A stretch of 38,416 nucleotides of DNA from a virus (IMGVR_UViG_3300042861_000186:1-38416), one strand, 5' to 3'. Shown: positions 30,887 to 37,894, counted from the first letter of the stretch. Translations and numbers: made by a program. Notes: generated by a model not told the origin, from the sequence alone.

Positions 30887-32428
30887 TCAGGTGTCAAGCT
30901 CCTCCTTGTACAAGCTGAGCAGGGTATCCATGTCCTCGGTCTTGGCATCGAGTGCCTCGTAGAGCTTGCGCTCCACCGCGCACCCACAAAGCCTGACCAC
31001 GAGGCAGGGGTTCTTCTGGCCCGCCCGGTGCACGCGGGCGTTGGCTTGGTGCCAGATTTCGTTGCTGGTCACCGGTCCCCACCAGACCACCGTGTTGGCC
31101 GCGTGGAGGGTCACACCGTGCGATGCAGCCGCAGGCTGGATGAGAAGGATGCGGGGCTCTGCTTCGGTCTGGAACGCTTGGAAGACTTCCGTACGACGGG
31201 TCACTGAGACGCCTCCGTGGATCACCTCCACTGCGAAGCCGTCCTTGCGCAGTCGGTCGCGTAGAACCTCGATGGCATGCCGGAACGGGACGAAGACCAG
31301 CACCTTGTGAGTGCTCTCCTCAATCGCCTCCACCAGCACGTTGTACCGGTGCGTGATGTCGAACTCTACAGTATTACCGTTGTCGGAGTACACCGCCCCA
31401 GACGCCACCTGAAGGAGCTTGTTGAGGTTGGTCGCTGCGTTGACTGAGGTAACGGTCTCCCCCGCTGCCGTCATGATGAACTGCTCTTTCAGCAGCTTAT
31501 AATACTTCGACTGCTGCGGTGTCAGTGATATTTCGCGTGTGGTATAGAGCATGTCTGGCAGGTCCAGGCATTCTTCCTTAGTGAATCGGATAGCCGGTTG
31601 AAGAACTTTATTAACTACTTCCGCTGCGTTGTTCTTGGCTTTCCACTTGAACTGCGTCACCTTCCACATCACCATGTCACGGAACGAGTAGAAGTTAGGT
31701 GGCACCGATGAGGGGTTCATCATCTTTGCCAGACCATAAGCATCGGTCGGTGATTGCGATGCCGGTGTGCCCGTTGCCATCCATAGCCACGTGTCAGACT
31801 GAATCAGGGAATTGATCGCTTTCCACCGTTTAGTGGTTGCGGTCTTTACCGCGTTTGCTTCATCAATAACTACGAGGTCAAAGTTAGCTGCTTTAAGCTC
31901 ATCAAGTACAGTCTCCACACCGTCGAAGTTGATGATGACGAACTCGGCGTCCGACTGAATGACTTTGGCCCGCTTGTCCCGACTACCATGCGCAACATCG
32001 ACGCGACGATGCATCAGGGTTTTGAACAAGTCAGCCTGCCACGCAGACTTCATGATTGACAGTGGGCAGATCACCAGCACCCGCTTGATGTACTTCCGTT
32101 CCATCAGGTAGTCGGCAGCCCACGCGATGCTGGCGGTCTTTCCCGTGCCGGGTTCATTGAAGATGAACGCTCTGCGGTACAGCGTGACGAAGGCCGAGGT
32201 CTCGCGCTGGTGACTGAAAGGCTTGAAGAGACCGGGCCACTTGTAGCGCCGCTCGATGGGAGACGGCACGGATTTGACCCCGAGGTTCTTCAGAACCCGC
32301 GCCTCCTCAAGTCCCCAGTGCACCAGCACCCGGCCATCCTCAAGCTGCTTGGACTTGGGGATCGTTGCGAGCACCCGCTCGGGGTGCCGCAGCTTTAAGA
32401 GCAGTGCTCGGTCGTTAATGATCTCCAC
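30887..32428 (-). CDS. SNF2-type superfamily 2 DNA helicase/translocase
   Basis: The product (513 residues from GTG 32428) should translocate on DNA using ATP in phage replication or recombination. Motif I NEPGTGKT is at residues 91-98, with the DEAN form of motif II in FDLVVIDEANAVKTA (189-192), motif III MATGTPASQS (217-226) and motif VI QANARVHRAGQ (about 472-482). The N-terminal 85 residues, including VHWGLEEARVLKNLG, form a small substrate-contacting domain common in phage SNF2 proteins. GTG 32449 is an alternative start with no better ribosome-binding site. It overlaps the upstream small gene by 14 bases. The codons are AT-richer in the middle, roughly 31440-32080. Confidence 0.9.
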   Translation of the reverse strand: MEIINDRALLLKLRHPERVLATIPKSKQLEDGRVLVHWGLEEARVLKNLGVKSVPSPIERRYKWPGLFKPFSHQRETSAFVTLYRRAFIFNEPGTGKTASIAWAADYLMERKYIKRVLVICPLSIMKSAWQADLFKTLMHRRVDVAHGSRDKRAKVIQSDAEFVIINFDGVETVLDELKAANFDLVVIDEANAVKTATTKRWKAINSLIQSDTWLWMATGTPASQSPTDAYGLAKMMNPSSVPPNFYSFRDMVMWKVTQFKWKAKNNAAEVVNKVLQPAIRFTKEECLDLPDMLYTTREISLTPQQSKYYKLLKEQFIMTAAGETVTSVNAATNLNKLLQVASGAVYSDNGNTVEFDITHRYNVLVEAIEESTHKVLVFVPFRHAIEVLRDRLRKDGFAVEVIHGGVSVTRRTEVFQAFQTEAEPRILLIQPAAASHGVTLHAANTVVWWGPVTSNEIWHQANARVHRAGQKNPCLVVRLCGCAVERKLYEALDAKTEDMDTLLSLYKEELDT

Positions 32429-32639
32429 GGACGGCCCACTTCTTACCACCGTTGACTTGGTAGTAACTTCTCACTGATTCGGCTGCGTCTTCCATATCAA
32501 CGTCGTTGTCTACCATCACAAAACCAAATAAGTTGAGTACAACACTGCACGCTTCAGTCCAGAGTAGTCCGTTCAGACAGTCCAGCATTCTGTCCCGGAT
32601 CGCCTCAAGTTCCTCTTGGGTAGCTTCTCGTTCGTCCAT
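32415..32639 (-). CDS. Small acidic protein (74 residues)
   Basis: The product is acidic at the start (MDEREATQEELEAIRDRMLD). It has a hydrophobic helix, NGLLWTEACSVVLNLFGFVM, and an acidic DNDVDMEDAAESVRSYY segment before a short basic end. GAGG is five bases upstream of ATG 32639, supporting real translation. It sits between the exonuclease and helicase genes with seven- and minus-fourteen-base spacing. No family is recognised; an adaptor or inhibitor role would fit an acidic helical protein, but nothing specific supports it. Confidence 0.65.
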   Translation of the reverse strand: MDEREATQEELEAIRDRMLDCLNGLLWTEACSVVLNLFGFVMVDNDVDMEDAAESVRSYYQVNGGKKWAVRGDH

Positions 32640-32646
32640 GACTGCC

Positions 32647-33180
32647 TCACTTCAACTCAAAGCCGTGGGTCTTAGCAAGCTCGATCAGCGTCATAGCCTG
32701 CGTCATTGCGTCGTCCAACGCGTTGTGTTCCACACCGACGTTTTTCTTCTTGTCCTTGGCGAAGAGCGCGAAGACCGTACGGTAGCAGCGGTCGCTCCAG
32801 AAGTGCCACGGCACATCCATCTTCAGGGCGCGGTACGCCGCAGCGAGCAGGGCGTTGTCGAAGTTCGCGCCGTTCCCCCAGACCACGGCATCGTCCAGCG
32901 GCGGCATCCACATGGTCAGCTTGAGCAGCGCGACATCGAGGGTGAACTCGCCCTTGAACGCAGCGGTACGGGCAGCCTCAGACTGCTTACCCCACCACTC
33001 CAACGTGCTTTTTTGTGCCCGCAAGCCTGCCGCTTTACACGACTCAGAGTCGATAGTGACGTAGAACTTCTCGATGATTTCCTTGTCAGCGTCGAACTTC
33101 ACTGCGCCAATCGAAAGGATGGTGTCCCCCGGGCGGGTGCCTAGTGTCTCAAGATCAATCATCACATGTTGTCGGTTCAT
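32647..33180 (-). CDS. DEDDh 3'-5' exonuclease (Rv2179c/DnaQ-like)
   Basis: ATG 33180, with AGGAGG four bases upstream, is the start; the open frame further upstream crosses the hairpin cluster and is not expected to be translated. The 177-residue enzyme has Exo I D9-L-E11 (MIDLETLG), an Exo II segment GNGANFDN with D108, and Exo III H152-x4-D157 (EHNALDDAM). These are the four carboxylates plus His of the DEDDh fold, binding two metal ions to remove nucleotides from 3' ends. It resembles Rv2179c-like exonucleases often found in phages. It may process DNA or RNA ends during replication; proofreading motifs are already in the phage PolA. Confidence 0.85.
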   Translation of the reverse strand: MNRQHVMIDLETLGTRPGDTILSIGAVKFDADKEIIEKFYVTIDSESCKAAGLRAQKSTLEWWGKQSEAARTAAFKGEFTLDVALLKLTMWMPPLDDAVVWGNGANFDNALLAAAYRALKMDVPWHFWSDRCYRTVFALFAKDKKKNVGVEHNALDDAMTQAMTLIELAKTHGFELK

Positions 33181-33184
33181 TTGT

Positions 33185-33190
33185 CCTCCT
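33185..33190 (-). promoter_or_regulatory. Strong ribosome-binding site of the exonuclease gene
   Basis: A full AGGAGG four bases from ATG 33180, immediately after the hairpin cluster. It decides the start against longer in-frame options. Confidence 0.8.
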
Positions 33191-33211
33191 AGTGCAGATA
33201 GCAAAACAGCC

Positions 33212-33310
33212 CGATGGTGGAACCCCATCGAGCCAACAACCCCAGTCCTGCTGGGGATCGAAAGCGTAGCCCTATACGGGCTACGTGTCAACGTCCGCCT
33301 GAGCGCGGAC
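33212..33310 (-). other. Cluster of four hairpins before the exonuclease gene
   Basis: Four perfect inverted repeats lie within 100 bases: 33212-33217/33225-33230 (6 bp), 33240-33245/33251-33256 (6 bp, 5-base loop), 33265-33272/33278-33285 (8 bp, 5-base loop) and 33293-33298/33305-33310 (6 bp, inside the end of the HNH gene). On the - strand none is followed by a long T run; TTTT appears a few bases after the last one. The cluster fills the only gap of about 100 bases in the - strand operon. It could be an attenuator, an RNA-processing site or a replication element. Confidence 0.6.
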
Positions 33311-33557
33311 CTTTGAAGTTCTTGGCGCTGTTCTTGCTGAAGTTTGTCAGCTTCACGTTGCCCGGTTTACTCTTCCCACCGTCCTTTATGGGCTTCACAT
33401 GGTGGAGGGCTTTACCCTCTCGGGACTCTTTCCCGTGCTCCTTATCCCAGGCACGACGCGCCCGCTGTCTTTCGGACTGCTTGGCTCGACCGCCATTGGC
33501 AAGGAAGTCCTTGTACTCTTTCTTATGGTCCCGGTCTGACATGTCCTTGTATGGCAT
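33288..33557 (-). CDS. Small HNH-like protein
   Basis: The 89-residue basic protein has an N-terminal helical half rich in Lys/Arg (SERQRARRAWDKEHGKES). Its C-terminal half has the layout of an HNH nuclease finger: ALHHVKPIKDGGKSKPGNVK with H52-H53 and N67, then LTNFSKNSAKNFKG with N76. It matches the short H-H-x-x-P-x-x-x-GG-x-x-x-x-x-N form seen in many podoviruses. No zinc CxxC is present. It could nick DNA in phage replication or recombination, or be a free-standing mobile endonuclease. GAGG five bases upstream of ATG 33557 supports the start. Confidence 0.75.
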   Translation of the reverse strand: MPYKDMSDRDHKKEYKDFLANGGRAKQSERQRARRAWDKEHGKESREGKALHHVKPIKDGGKSKPGNVKLTNFSKNSAKNFKGPRSGGR

Positions 33558-33564
33558 ATCTACC

Positions 33565-34236
33565 TCAATTGTTCACCCCATTATGTGGGCATGACGTTAC
33601 GACGCAGTGCTTTTTGCAAAGTCCCGAAGGGTTTGGGTTCCATACACCGGTCTTGTAGGCGGTCTCCAACCTGCCGATGTCCTGCATCCACTGCCGCCAG
33701 TAAACCTTCTCCTGCTCTCGCTCGTACTCAGCGGGCCTGAAGTGGTTCGCCACCACGAAGAGCAGGCCCCCCTTGACCTTGCGAACCTTGGGGAAGTGCT
33801 TGAAGACCATGAGGGCCATCAGTTCCAACTGCGCGGTGTCCGCGTACTTGGCTGACTTCCCCGTCTTGTAGTCCAGCGTCCGAGCCGTGCCCTTCTCTTC
33901 GTTGATGATGAGCAAGTCGGCTACACCCCTGCACCATACATCGGGCGCGTCGAACGCGCAAGGCTCCAGGGCCTGCGTCAGGCCCATCTTGTGCTCGCAG
34001 AGTTTCTGCCCGGGGATCGACAGCAGGGCATCGAGGTGCGGCTTGACGTAAGCGAACGCCCCAGGCAGGGGGGTGCCGTCCCGCACGTAGTGCTCAGCGG
34101 CCTCGTGGAAGTTCGTGCCGTAGAGCGTGGCCTCGGTGAAGGGCGGCTCCGTGAAGTTACGTGCTACCTTGATCTCGAAAAACTTCTTCGCGCAAGTCTT
34201 GAAGGATTTCAGAGATGAGTAGGACCACGCCTTCAT
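33565..34236 (-). CDS. PD-(D/E)XK nuclease, Cas4/RecB-like, with Fe-S cysteines
   Basis: The 223-residue nuclease begins WSYSSLKSFKTCAKKFFEIK, the usual RecB/Cas4 start, and has GTNFHEAAEHY with H44. GVADLLI follows with D107, then LDYKTGK with D122 and K124, and a Q-x-x-x-Y-like QLELMALMVF motif with Q136. Cys15 and a C-terminal cluster (C207, C211, C216 in GLCKKHCVVTSCPHN) give four cysteines, as in the Fe-S clusters of Cas4 and AddB. It should cut or resect DNA ends in phage recombination or host DNA breakdown. It starts with ATGA overlap to the 60-residue gene. There is no CRISPR context. Confidence 0.85.
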   Translation of the reverse strand: MKAWSYSSLKSFKTCAKKFFEIKVARNFTEPPFTEATLYGTNFHEAAEHYVRDGTPLPGAFAYVKPHLDALLSIPGQKLCEHKMGLTQALEPCAFDAPDVWCRGVADLLIINEEKGTARTLDYKTGKSAKYADTAQLELMALMVFKHFPKVRKVKGGLLFVVANHFRPAEYEREQEKVYWRQWMQDIGRLETAYKTGVWNPNPSGLCKKHCVVTSCPHNGVNN

Positions 34237-34415
34237 TGTTTCTCCATCATCAGCTCCAGCGTGCGCTGGAGAATCCGTGCCTCGGCACCCAGACGCAGGG
34301 CGACTTCATACGCAGCGGGCAGGCTTCCCTCCAGCGCGTGGGCGTGCGCTTCTTTCGCAAGGCGCTCGATGTTCATCAAGGGCATCGCGTAGTCGATGAT
34401 CTCTTCAGTCTTCAC
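34233..34415 (-). CDS. Small helical protein between polA and nuclease
   Basis: The gene is a GTG-started 60-residue frame overlapping polA by 11 bases and the nuclease start by four (ATGA). The product, KTEEIIDYAMPLMNIERLAK and then HAHALEGSLPAAYEVALRLG, followed by AEARILQRTLELMM, is predicted to be three or four short helices. Very similar small proteins (ERLAKEAH... followed by AEARILQRTL) occur in other phages. Function is unknown; translation coupled to polymerase and nuclease suggests a replication accessory. A longer frame to 34604 is an antisense-like shadow with unnatural sequence. Confidence 0.7.
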   Translation of the reverse strand: MKTEEIIDYAMPLMNIERLAKEAHAHALEGSLPAAYEVALRLGAEARILQRTLELMMEKQ

Positions 34416-37155
34416 GCATCTCTCCGTAGTTGTAGCCCCACTTGGACTCACAGTTGATCGGCAGGCCATCGGCCCACGCAGGCACCCAGCGCATGCAGGA
34501 CTCGACGTAGGCCCGTGCCTCGTCGCGCTCGTCCTCCCGTGCCAGGGCGATGATACTATCATGGACGGTGAGCGCAACCCTGAGTTTCTTGGAGATACGG
34601 ACAAGCTGCGACATGACGATGATGCGGGCTAGTGCCTGCACGATGTTCTCTGTGAGCTTACCACCATAGATATCCACAAGCCCCGTGTCGTCCTTATACG
34701 CCCACTTCATCACACTACGATTGGGGTCTTGGTAGCGGTGCAGTTGCGGGTAGCTGATGTATAAGTCACTCGGCAGCTTGATCCCCTTGCGGCCTTCCAC
34801 CAGCACGACACCCTGTTTACCGAACCACCGGGTCTTGTTGGCGTGCATAGCCTCGATGCACTGCTCGCCCTCGTACCACAGATTCCTAATGCGTGGATAC
34901 GTCATGCGGTAAATGTCAACGATACGTTGGCACTCATCCAACGGCAAGTCCATCGGCGGGGACGCAGTCTTCAAAGTCGCCTGTAGTTTGTAGTGGCCGG
35001 TCTGGTACCCGCAGTTATGGACAATGATCGGTCCCTGGTTTGTCAAGACTGTGAACCTGCTCCTCGGTCCCGCTAAGGCGATGTCGTAGGTTTGCATTCT
35101 CCGCTTTAAGACGGGCGATTTCTTGTTGGAGCTTTCCGACTGTACGTCGGTTTCGTGCATTTTCTCCGCGCGGAACAAACCGCAAGTTATCAGGTTCGTA
35201 ACCTTTTTCGTTATCGATTCTATCCAATTCGTACTCAGGTACGTCCCACCCCTCCAAAGTGATGATGTGTTGTAGAAACGCTCGGCGGTCTTTGCGCCAA
35301 GGCTCGTAGACACGGATACCTCTACCGCCGTAGTTTTGGTATTGGTTACAGGTTGGAATCTCGCAGCGGTTGATGCAAGAAGATATTCTGTTGAGAAGGC
35401 GTTCCCTGTGTGCGTCATCGGGGACAAGATCAGCGTACCCCCAGTAGTGCTTACGAGTTTTAGCGGACTGCTTACGAGCGCAGTCGCCGCATCGTGCAGT
35501 CTTCTTGTTAAGGAAGTTGTTACGGACAACAAAGCCTTCCCAGCCGCACGCACACCGGACCCTCGGATTCCATCCAACGCTTTTTCCATCAGGTCCAAGC
35601 TGCTGCGCCCACTCGGTGACGGTAAGGTCGCCCTGCTTAAAGCCGACTGGAACAGGGAACGGTTTGAATGGACCTCGGACCACGCCCGCCATCCATGTTC
35701 CGTCAGGATTTCGTGATCCGCCGTGGCTGTCAGCCCTAAATCCGTTGGTGTCTCGGTCCAGCGGAATCCCTGATTCAATAGTCCACTGTGTGTTACCCAT
35801 GCTTCGCCATCCCAGAGTTCGTCAGTCAAGGAAACCTGTACGATACTCTTCCATCCAGAATTTGTCAAGACTTGGGTATCAGGTCCGAAGCACCCGAGGG
35901 TAACGGTCTTCCCTACAAATCTTTCCTGTTTATCTGTCTTAGTTACCGCCCGTCCATAAATCTTCGTCGCCATCTTGCAGTAGACATCGACCTTGTTGGC
36001 GAAGTCCTGCACCAGATCGTTCTGTCCAGCCAGCCACGCCAGCACCCGCGCCTCGATGTTGGACGAGTCACAGTCGATCAGTACGTACCCGGGCGGTGCC
36101 TCGATGCAGGCTTTGAGTTCCGTCCCGCCCCGGGCCGGGAGGTTCTGGAGGTTGATCCCGTCGCCCCCGCTGGAGCGCTTGGTCCGGGCGTAGCTGTACT
36201 TCAGTGGTACGGGCAGGGTGTTGCCCCGTGTGGTGATGCCGATGAAGGTCTGCGTGCGCGTCTCCTCCAGGGTGCTCTTGGTCCCCAGCCGTGCAGCCAC
36301 GGCAGCCTGCACCCGCTCGTCGGGGTGGTCCAGCAGCGCCTTGAGTTCCGGGTCGGTCTTGGCAAAGGCGAAGGCTGTCTTGCCCGTCGTCTTGCTGATC
36401 TTGGTCGGAGGCACCACGCCCAACTCACTCAGCACCTCTGCGAACTGCGGGTTGGAAGCCAGCCGCTCCTTGCTGAACTCCGTCCTGCTGAGTAGCTCCT
36501 CCTTGCGTCGGATCACACCCTCAAGATGCGCCTCCAGCTTGGGCCGGTTCAGTCGCAGCACCGGCTCAGAGAACATCCTGATATGCAGATCGATGAGCTT
36601 CAGTTCCTCCCGGGGGTAGTCCTCTCGCTTGTCGAACTCCTCGATGTTGTACCAACCCTCAGACATCAGACGCCACATGTCGTAGTCAAGCTGAACGTCG
36701 TTGAGGCAGTAGGTAGCGTACCGCTTGAACTCTTCAGGCTCAAAGTCCTGACGACGCATAGCTATGGCATTGACGACTTCGTCACCCTTCTCACCTACAC
36801 CGTACCGCTTGGCGAGCATAGCGAGGGAGTTGTTCCGCGCACCAAACATGGCACGGGCCATCGACAGGGTATCCAGCCACAAGCGTGGCCGCACGCCGAA
36901 GTGCCACGTGAATATCGCTGCGTCAAACAGGGTGTTGTGGCACAGGACTGCGTACTTGCCCCAGTCGATAGCGTCGAGCCGGTACTGAATCTCGGCGTGC
37001 GTACCTGTAACTACCTCCTTCGTCCCATCCGGCCAGCGCAGGCCGAGCATGATGACCTCAAACTTGGGATCGCGGATGTAGGCTTCAGTGGTAAGTTTGG
37101 TAAGGCTGTACTCCTTGGTGTAGTAGGTTTCAAAGTCCGCTGTGATTATTTCCAT
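34405..37155 (-). CDS. polA: DNA polymerase A (family A), interrupted by an intein
   Basis: The replicative polymerase is 916 residues with the intein and 623 without it. The 3'-5' exonuclease part has D7-F-E9 (Exo I), D78 in HNTLFDA (Exo II) and Y149-x3-D153 (Exo III). Polymerase motif A is DCDSSNIEAR (361-370), motif B is RFVGKTVTLG (412-421) plus CGYQTG after the intein, and motif C is VHDS (864-867). Leu420 occupies the position of E. coli Phe762. ATG 37155 is preferred because GAGAGA precedes it; upstream in-frame codons are in the VRR-NUC gene. The intein must be removed for activity, since it splits the O-helix. Neighbours are nucleases and a small helical protein. Confidence 0.95.
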   Translation of the reverse strand: MEIITADFETYYTKEYSLTKLTTEAYIRDPKFEVIMLGLRWPDGTKEVVTGTHAEIQYRLDAIDWGKYAVLCHNTLFDAAIFTWHFGVRPRLWLDTLSMARAMFGARNNSLAMLAKRYGVGEKGDEVVNAIAMRRQDFEPEEFKRYATYCLNDVQLDYDMWRLMSEGWYNIEEFDKREDYPREELKLIDLHIRMFSEPVLRLNRPKLEAHLEGVIRRKEELLSRTEFSKERLASNPQFAEVLSELGVVPPTKISKTTGKTAFAFAKTDPELKALLDHPDERVQAAVAARLGTKSTLEETRTQTFIGITTRGNTLPVPLKYSYARTKRSSGGDGINLQNLPARGGTELKACIEAPPGYVLIDCDSSNIEARVLAWLAGQNDLVQDFANKVDVYCKMATKIYGRAVTKTDKQERFVGKTVTLGCFGPDTQVLTNSGWKSIVQVSLTDELWDGEAWVTHSGLLNQGFRWTETPTDLGLTATADHEILTEHGWRAWSEVHSNRSLFQSALSRATLPSPSGRSSLDLMEKALDGIRGSGVRAAGKALLSVTTSLTRRLHDAATALVSSPLKLVSTTGGTLILSPMTHTGNAFSTEYLLASTAARFQPVTNTKTTAVEVSVSTSLGAKTAERFYNTSSLWRGGTYLSTNWIESITKKVTNLITCGLFRAEKMHETDVQSESSNKKSPVLKRRMQTYDIALAGPRSRFTVLTNQGPIIVHNCGYQTGHYKLQATLKTASPPMDLPLDECQRIVDIYRMTYPRIRNLWYEGEQCIEAMHANKTRWFGKQGVVLVEGRKGIKLPSDLYISYPQLHRYQDPNRSVMKWAYKDDTGLVDIYGGKLTENIVQALARIIVMSQLVRISKKLRVALTVHDSIIALAREDERDEARAYVESCMRWVPAWADGLPINCESKWGYNYGEMRED
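35014..35892 (-). mobile_element. PolA intein (293 residues) at polymerase motif B
   Basis: The intein starts at C422 (CFGPDTQVLTNSGWKSI, block A). Block B follows as LTATADHEILT (T57-x2-H60 of the intein). It ends MQTYDIALAGPRSRFTVLTN (block F) and GPIIVHN (block G), with penultimate His, final Asn and Cys as the first C-extein residue. All residues for protein splicing are present. Blocks lie only in the first about 75 and last about 28 residues. The intervening about 190 residues in this frame are open but biased to Ser/Thr/Ala, because a homing endonuclease gene occupies the DNA in the -1 frame. The insertion site is the highly conserved GKTVTLG/CGYQTG junction. Confidence 0.95.
35015..35800 (-). 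CDS. HNH homing endonuclease nested in the intein in the -1 frame
   Basis: The 261-codon frame lies on the same strand as polA but in the -1 frame and wholly inside the intein. It has a zinc ribbon (C83-x-C85, C104-x2-C107: RCACGWEGF, ARCGDCARK), the family motif NYGGRGIRVYEPW (156-168) and the HNH segment ELDRIDNEKGYEPDNLRFVP with GENARNRR (191-219). A coiled coil follows (KLQQEIARLKAENANLRHRL). It should cut an intein-less polA allele to drive homing. ATG 35800 has only a weak ribosome-binding site; M37 (35692), just past intein block B, is an alternative start. The stop TAA is formed by the intein's CAT-AAC codons. Residues before about 37 are probably by-products of intein coding. Confidence 0.85.
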   Translation of the reverse strand: MGNTQWTIESGIPLDRDTNGFRADSHGGSRNPDGTWMAGVVRGPFKPFPVPVGFKQGDLTVTEWAQQLGPDGKSVGWNPRVRCACGWEGFVVRNNFLNKKTARCGDCARKQSAKTRKHYWGYADLVPDDAHRERLLNRISSCINRCEIPTCNQYQNYGGRGIRVYEPWRKDRRAFLQHIITLEGWDVPEYELDRIDNEKGYEPDNLRFVPRGENARNRRTVGKLQQEIARLKAENANLRHRLSGTEEQVHSLDKPGTDHCP

Positions 37156-37448
37156 TGCGATCTCTCGTGGAACCACTGCTCAAGCAGTTCGATGGTATCT
37201 TCGCGCACCACCATAGCACTGCCGCCCGCCTTGTGGATGTTGACGATCTCTCGCTCTTGCAGGGCAGTGGGTTTATTGAACCCAGCCTTACATTCTACCG
37301 CAAGAAACATCCCGCGAAAGCAGATGATGATGTCGGGAATACCCGCACGACCGTAGCCGTTCTGGGCAGGGAAGAAGTGCCACGCCTTGTACTTCTCGAT
37401 GATGCTGACACAGGCTTGCTTGACTTTTTTCTCAGGAGTTGCTGCCAT
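37146..37448 (-). CDS. VRR-NUC domain nuclease
   Basis: The 100-residue protein is a stand-alone VRR-NUC module of the PD-(D/E)XK fold. FFPAQNGYGRAGIPDIIICF gives the G-x-PD motif with D39, LAVECKAG gives E52-x-K54 and TALQ gives Q64. The start is ATG 37448, which overlaps the DUF3310 gene by 17 bases; a TTG at 37460 is less likely. Such small phage VRR-NUCs are thought to cut branched DNA, as Holliday-junction resolvase-like enzymes. It overlaps polA by 10 bases, indicating coupled translation with the replication enzymes. Metal-binding residues are intact. Confidence 0.9.
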   Translation of the reverse strand: MAATPEKKVKQACVSIIEKYKAWHFFPAQNGYGRAGIPDIIICFRGMFLAVECKAGFNKPTALQEREIVNIHKAGGSAMVVREDTIELLEQWFHERSQWK

Positions 37449-37647
37449 TTTCGATCTCAATCAGTTTTTCGATGTAATGCTTGGCCTTGAGGAGGTCTTG
37501 CACCCCACCTTTCTTACGCCAGCGAGAGAGGTACTTGACAGCATTGCCGTCGAAGTACCCCAGACCCCACGCATGGATAACATCCCATGTTTCATACTGG
37601 AGGTCTTTATAGTGCGTACCTCCGTGTTGGGTATCATTCGCGCTCAT
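37432..37647 (-). CDS. DUF3310 protein (nucleotide-kinase-like small protein)
   Basis: The 71-residue product shows the DUF3310 pattern: HYKDLQYETWDVIHAWGLGY, then FDGNAVKYLSRWRKKGG and DLLKAKHYIEKLIE. The family occurs widely in phages, often labelled nucleotide kinase because of fusions, with no proven activity for the short form. AAGGA lies about five bases upstream of ATG 37647. The longer open frame up to 38046 is not natural. It overlaps both neighbours (14 bases with the Cys-rich gene and 17 with VRR-NUC). Confidence 0.9.
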   Translation of the reverse strand: MSANDTQHGGTHYKDLQYETWDVIHAWGLGYFDGNAVKYLSRWRKKGGVQDLLKAKHYIEKLIEIENGSNS

Positions 37648-37894
37648 CGGTTTCCTTGAAAAGTTTCGCGTTGGGGCCGCACTCGCGGCCTCCCAGGCGG
37701 GCGTCGAGGCAGTATGCCCACTCCCTGCGCCCTGCGGGCGTGCGCACAGCCGTGCAGCGTAGCACCTCGCTCTGCTCTTTGCGGCCCTCCAGGCGTCGAT
37801 CAACATGCGCGCACCGCTCACACTGCTCGCGCTGCTGCCACCATAACTCGGTGGCCGGATGGACTCGGAGGAACTCAGAACGAAGGGTTGCCAT
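37634..37894 (-). CDS. Small Cys-rich, probably zinc-binding protein
   Basis: The 86-residue product carries C25-x2-C28-x-H30 (QCERCAH), then C47, C62 (YCLDARLGG) and C72 (ECGPNAKLF). This spacing suggests one or two zinc sites. A CxxCxH followed by C-x-DAR and C-GP-x-A-x-x-F is a pattern I know from unnamed phage proteins next to DUF3310. The function is unknown; protein or nucleic-acid binding is plausible. GAGGACGAAGAGT precedes ATG 37894 as ribosome-binding sequence. It overlaps the next gene by 14 bases. Confidence 0.75.
   Translation of the reverse strand: MATLRSEFLRVHPATELWWQQREQCERCAHVDRRLEGRKEQSEVLRCTAVRTPAGRREWAYCLDARLGGRECGPNAKLFKETDERE

Noticed and set aside
33181-33291. Upstream extension of the exonuclease frame
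   Set aside because: It crosses the hairpin cluster, gives unnatural sequence, and AGGAGG fixes the start at 33180.
33565-34236. Cas4 annotation as part of a CRISPR system
   Set aside because: No other cas genes or array are present; RecB/Cas4-like nucleases are common phage recombination enzymes.
35700-35810. Programmed -1 frameshift site leading from intein into the HNH frame
   Set aside because: No canonical X-XXY-YYZ heptamer is visible near the frame junction, so it is kept only as a possibility within the expression finding.
36526-37356. A 276-codon + strand open frame opposite polA
   Set aside because: polA motifs on the - strand are unmistakable; the + product lacks any domain.
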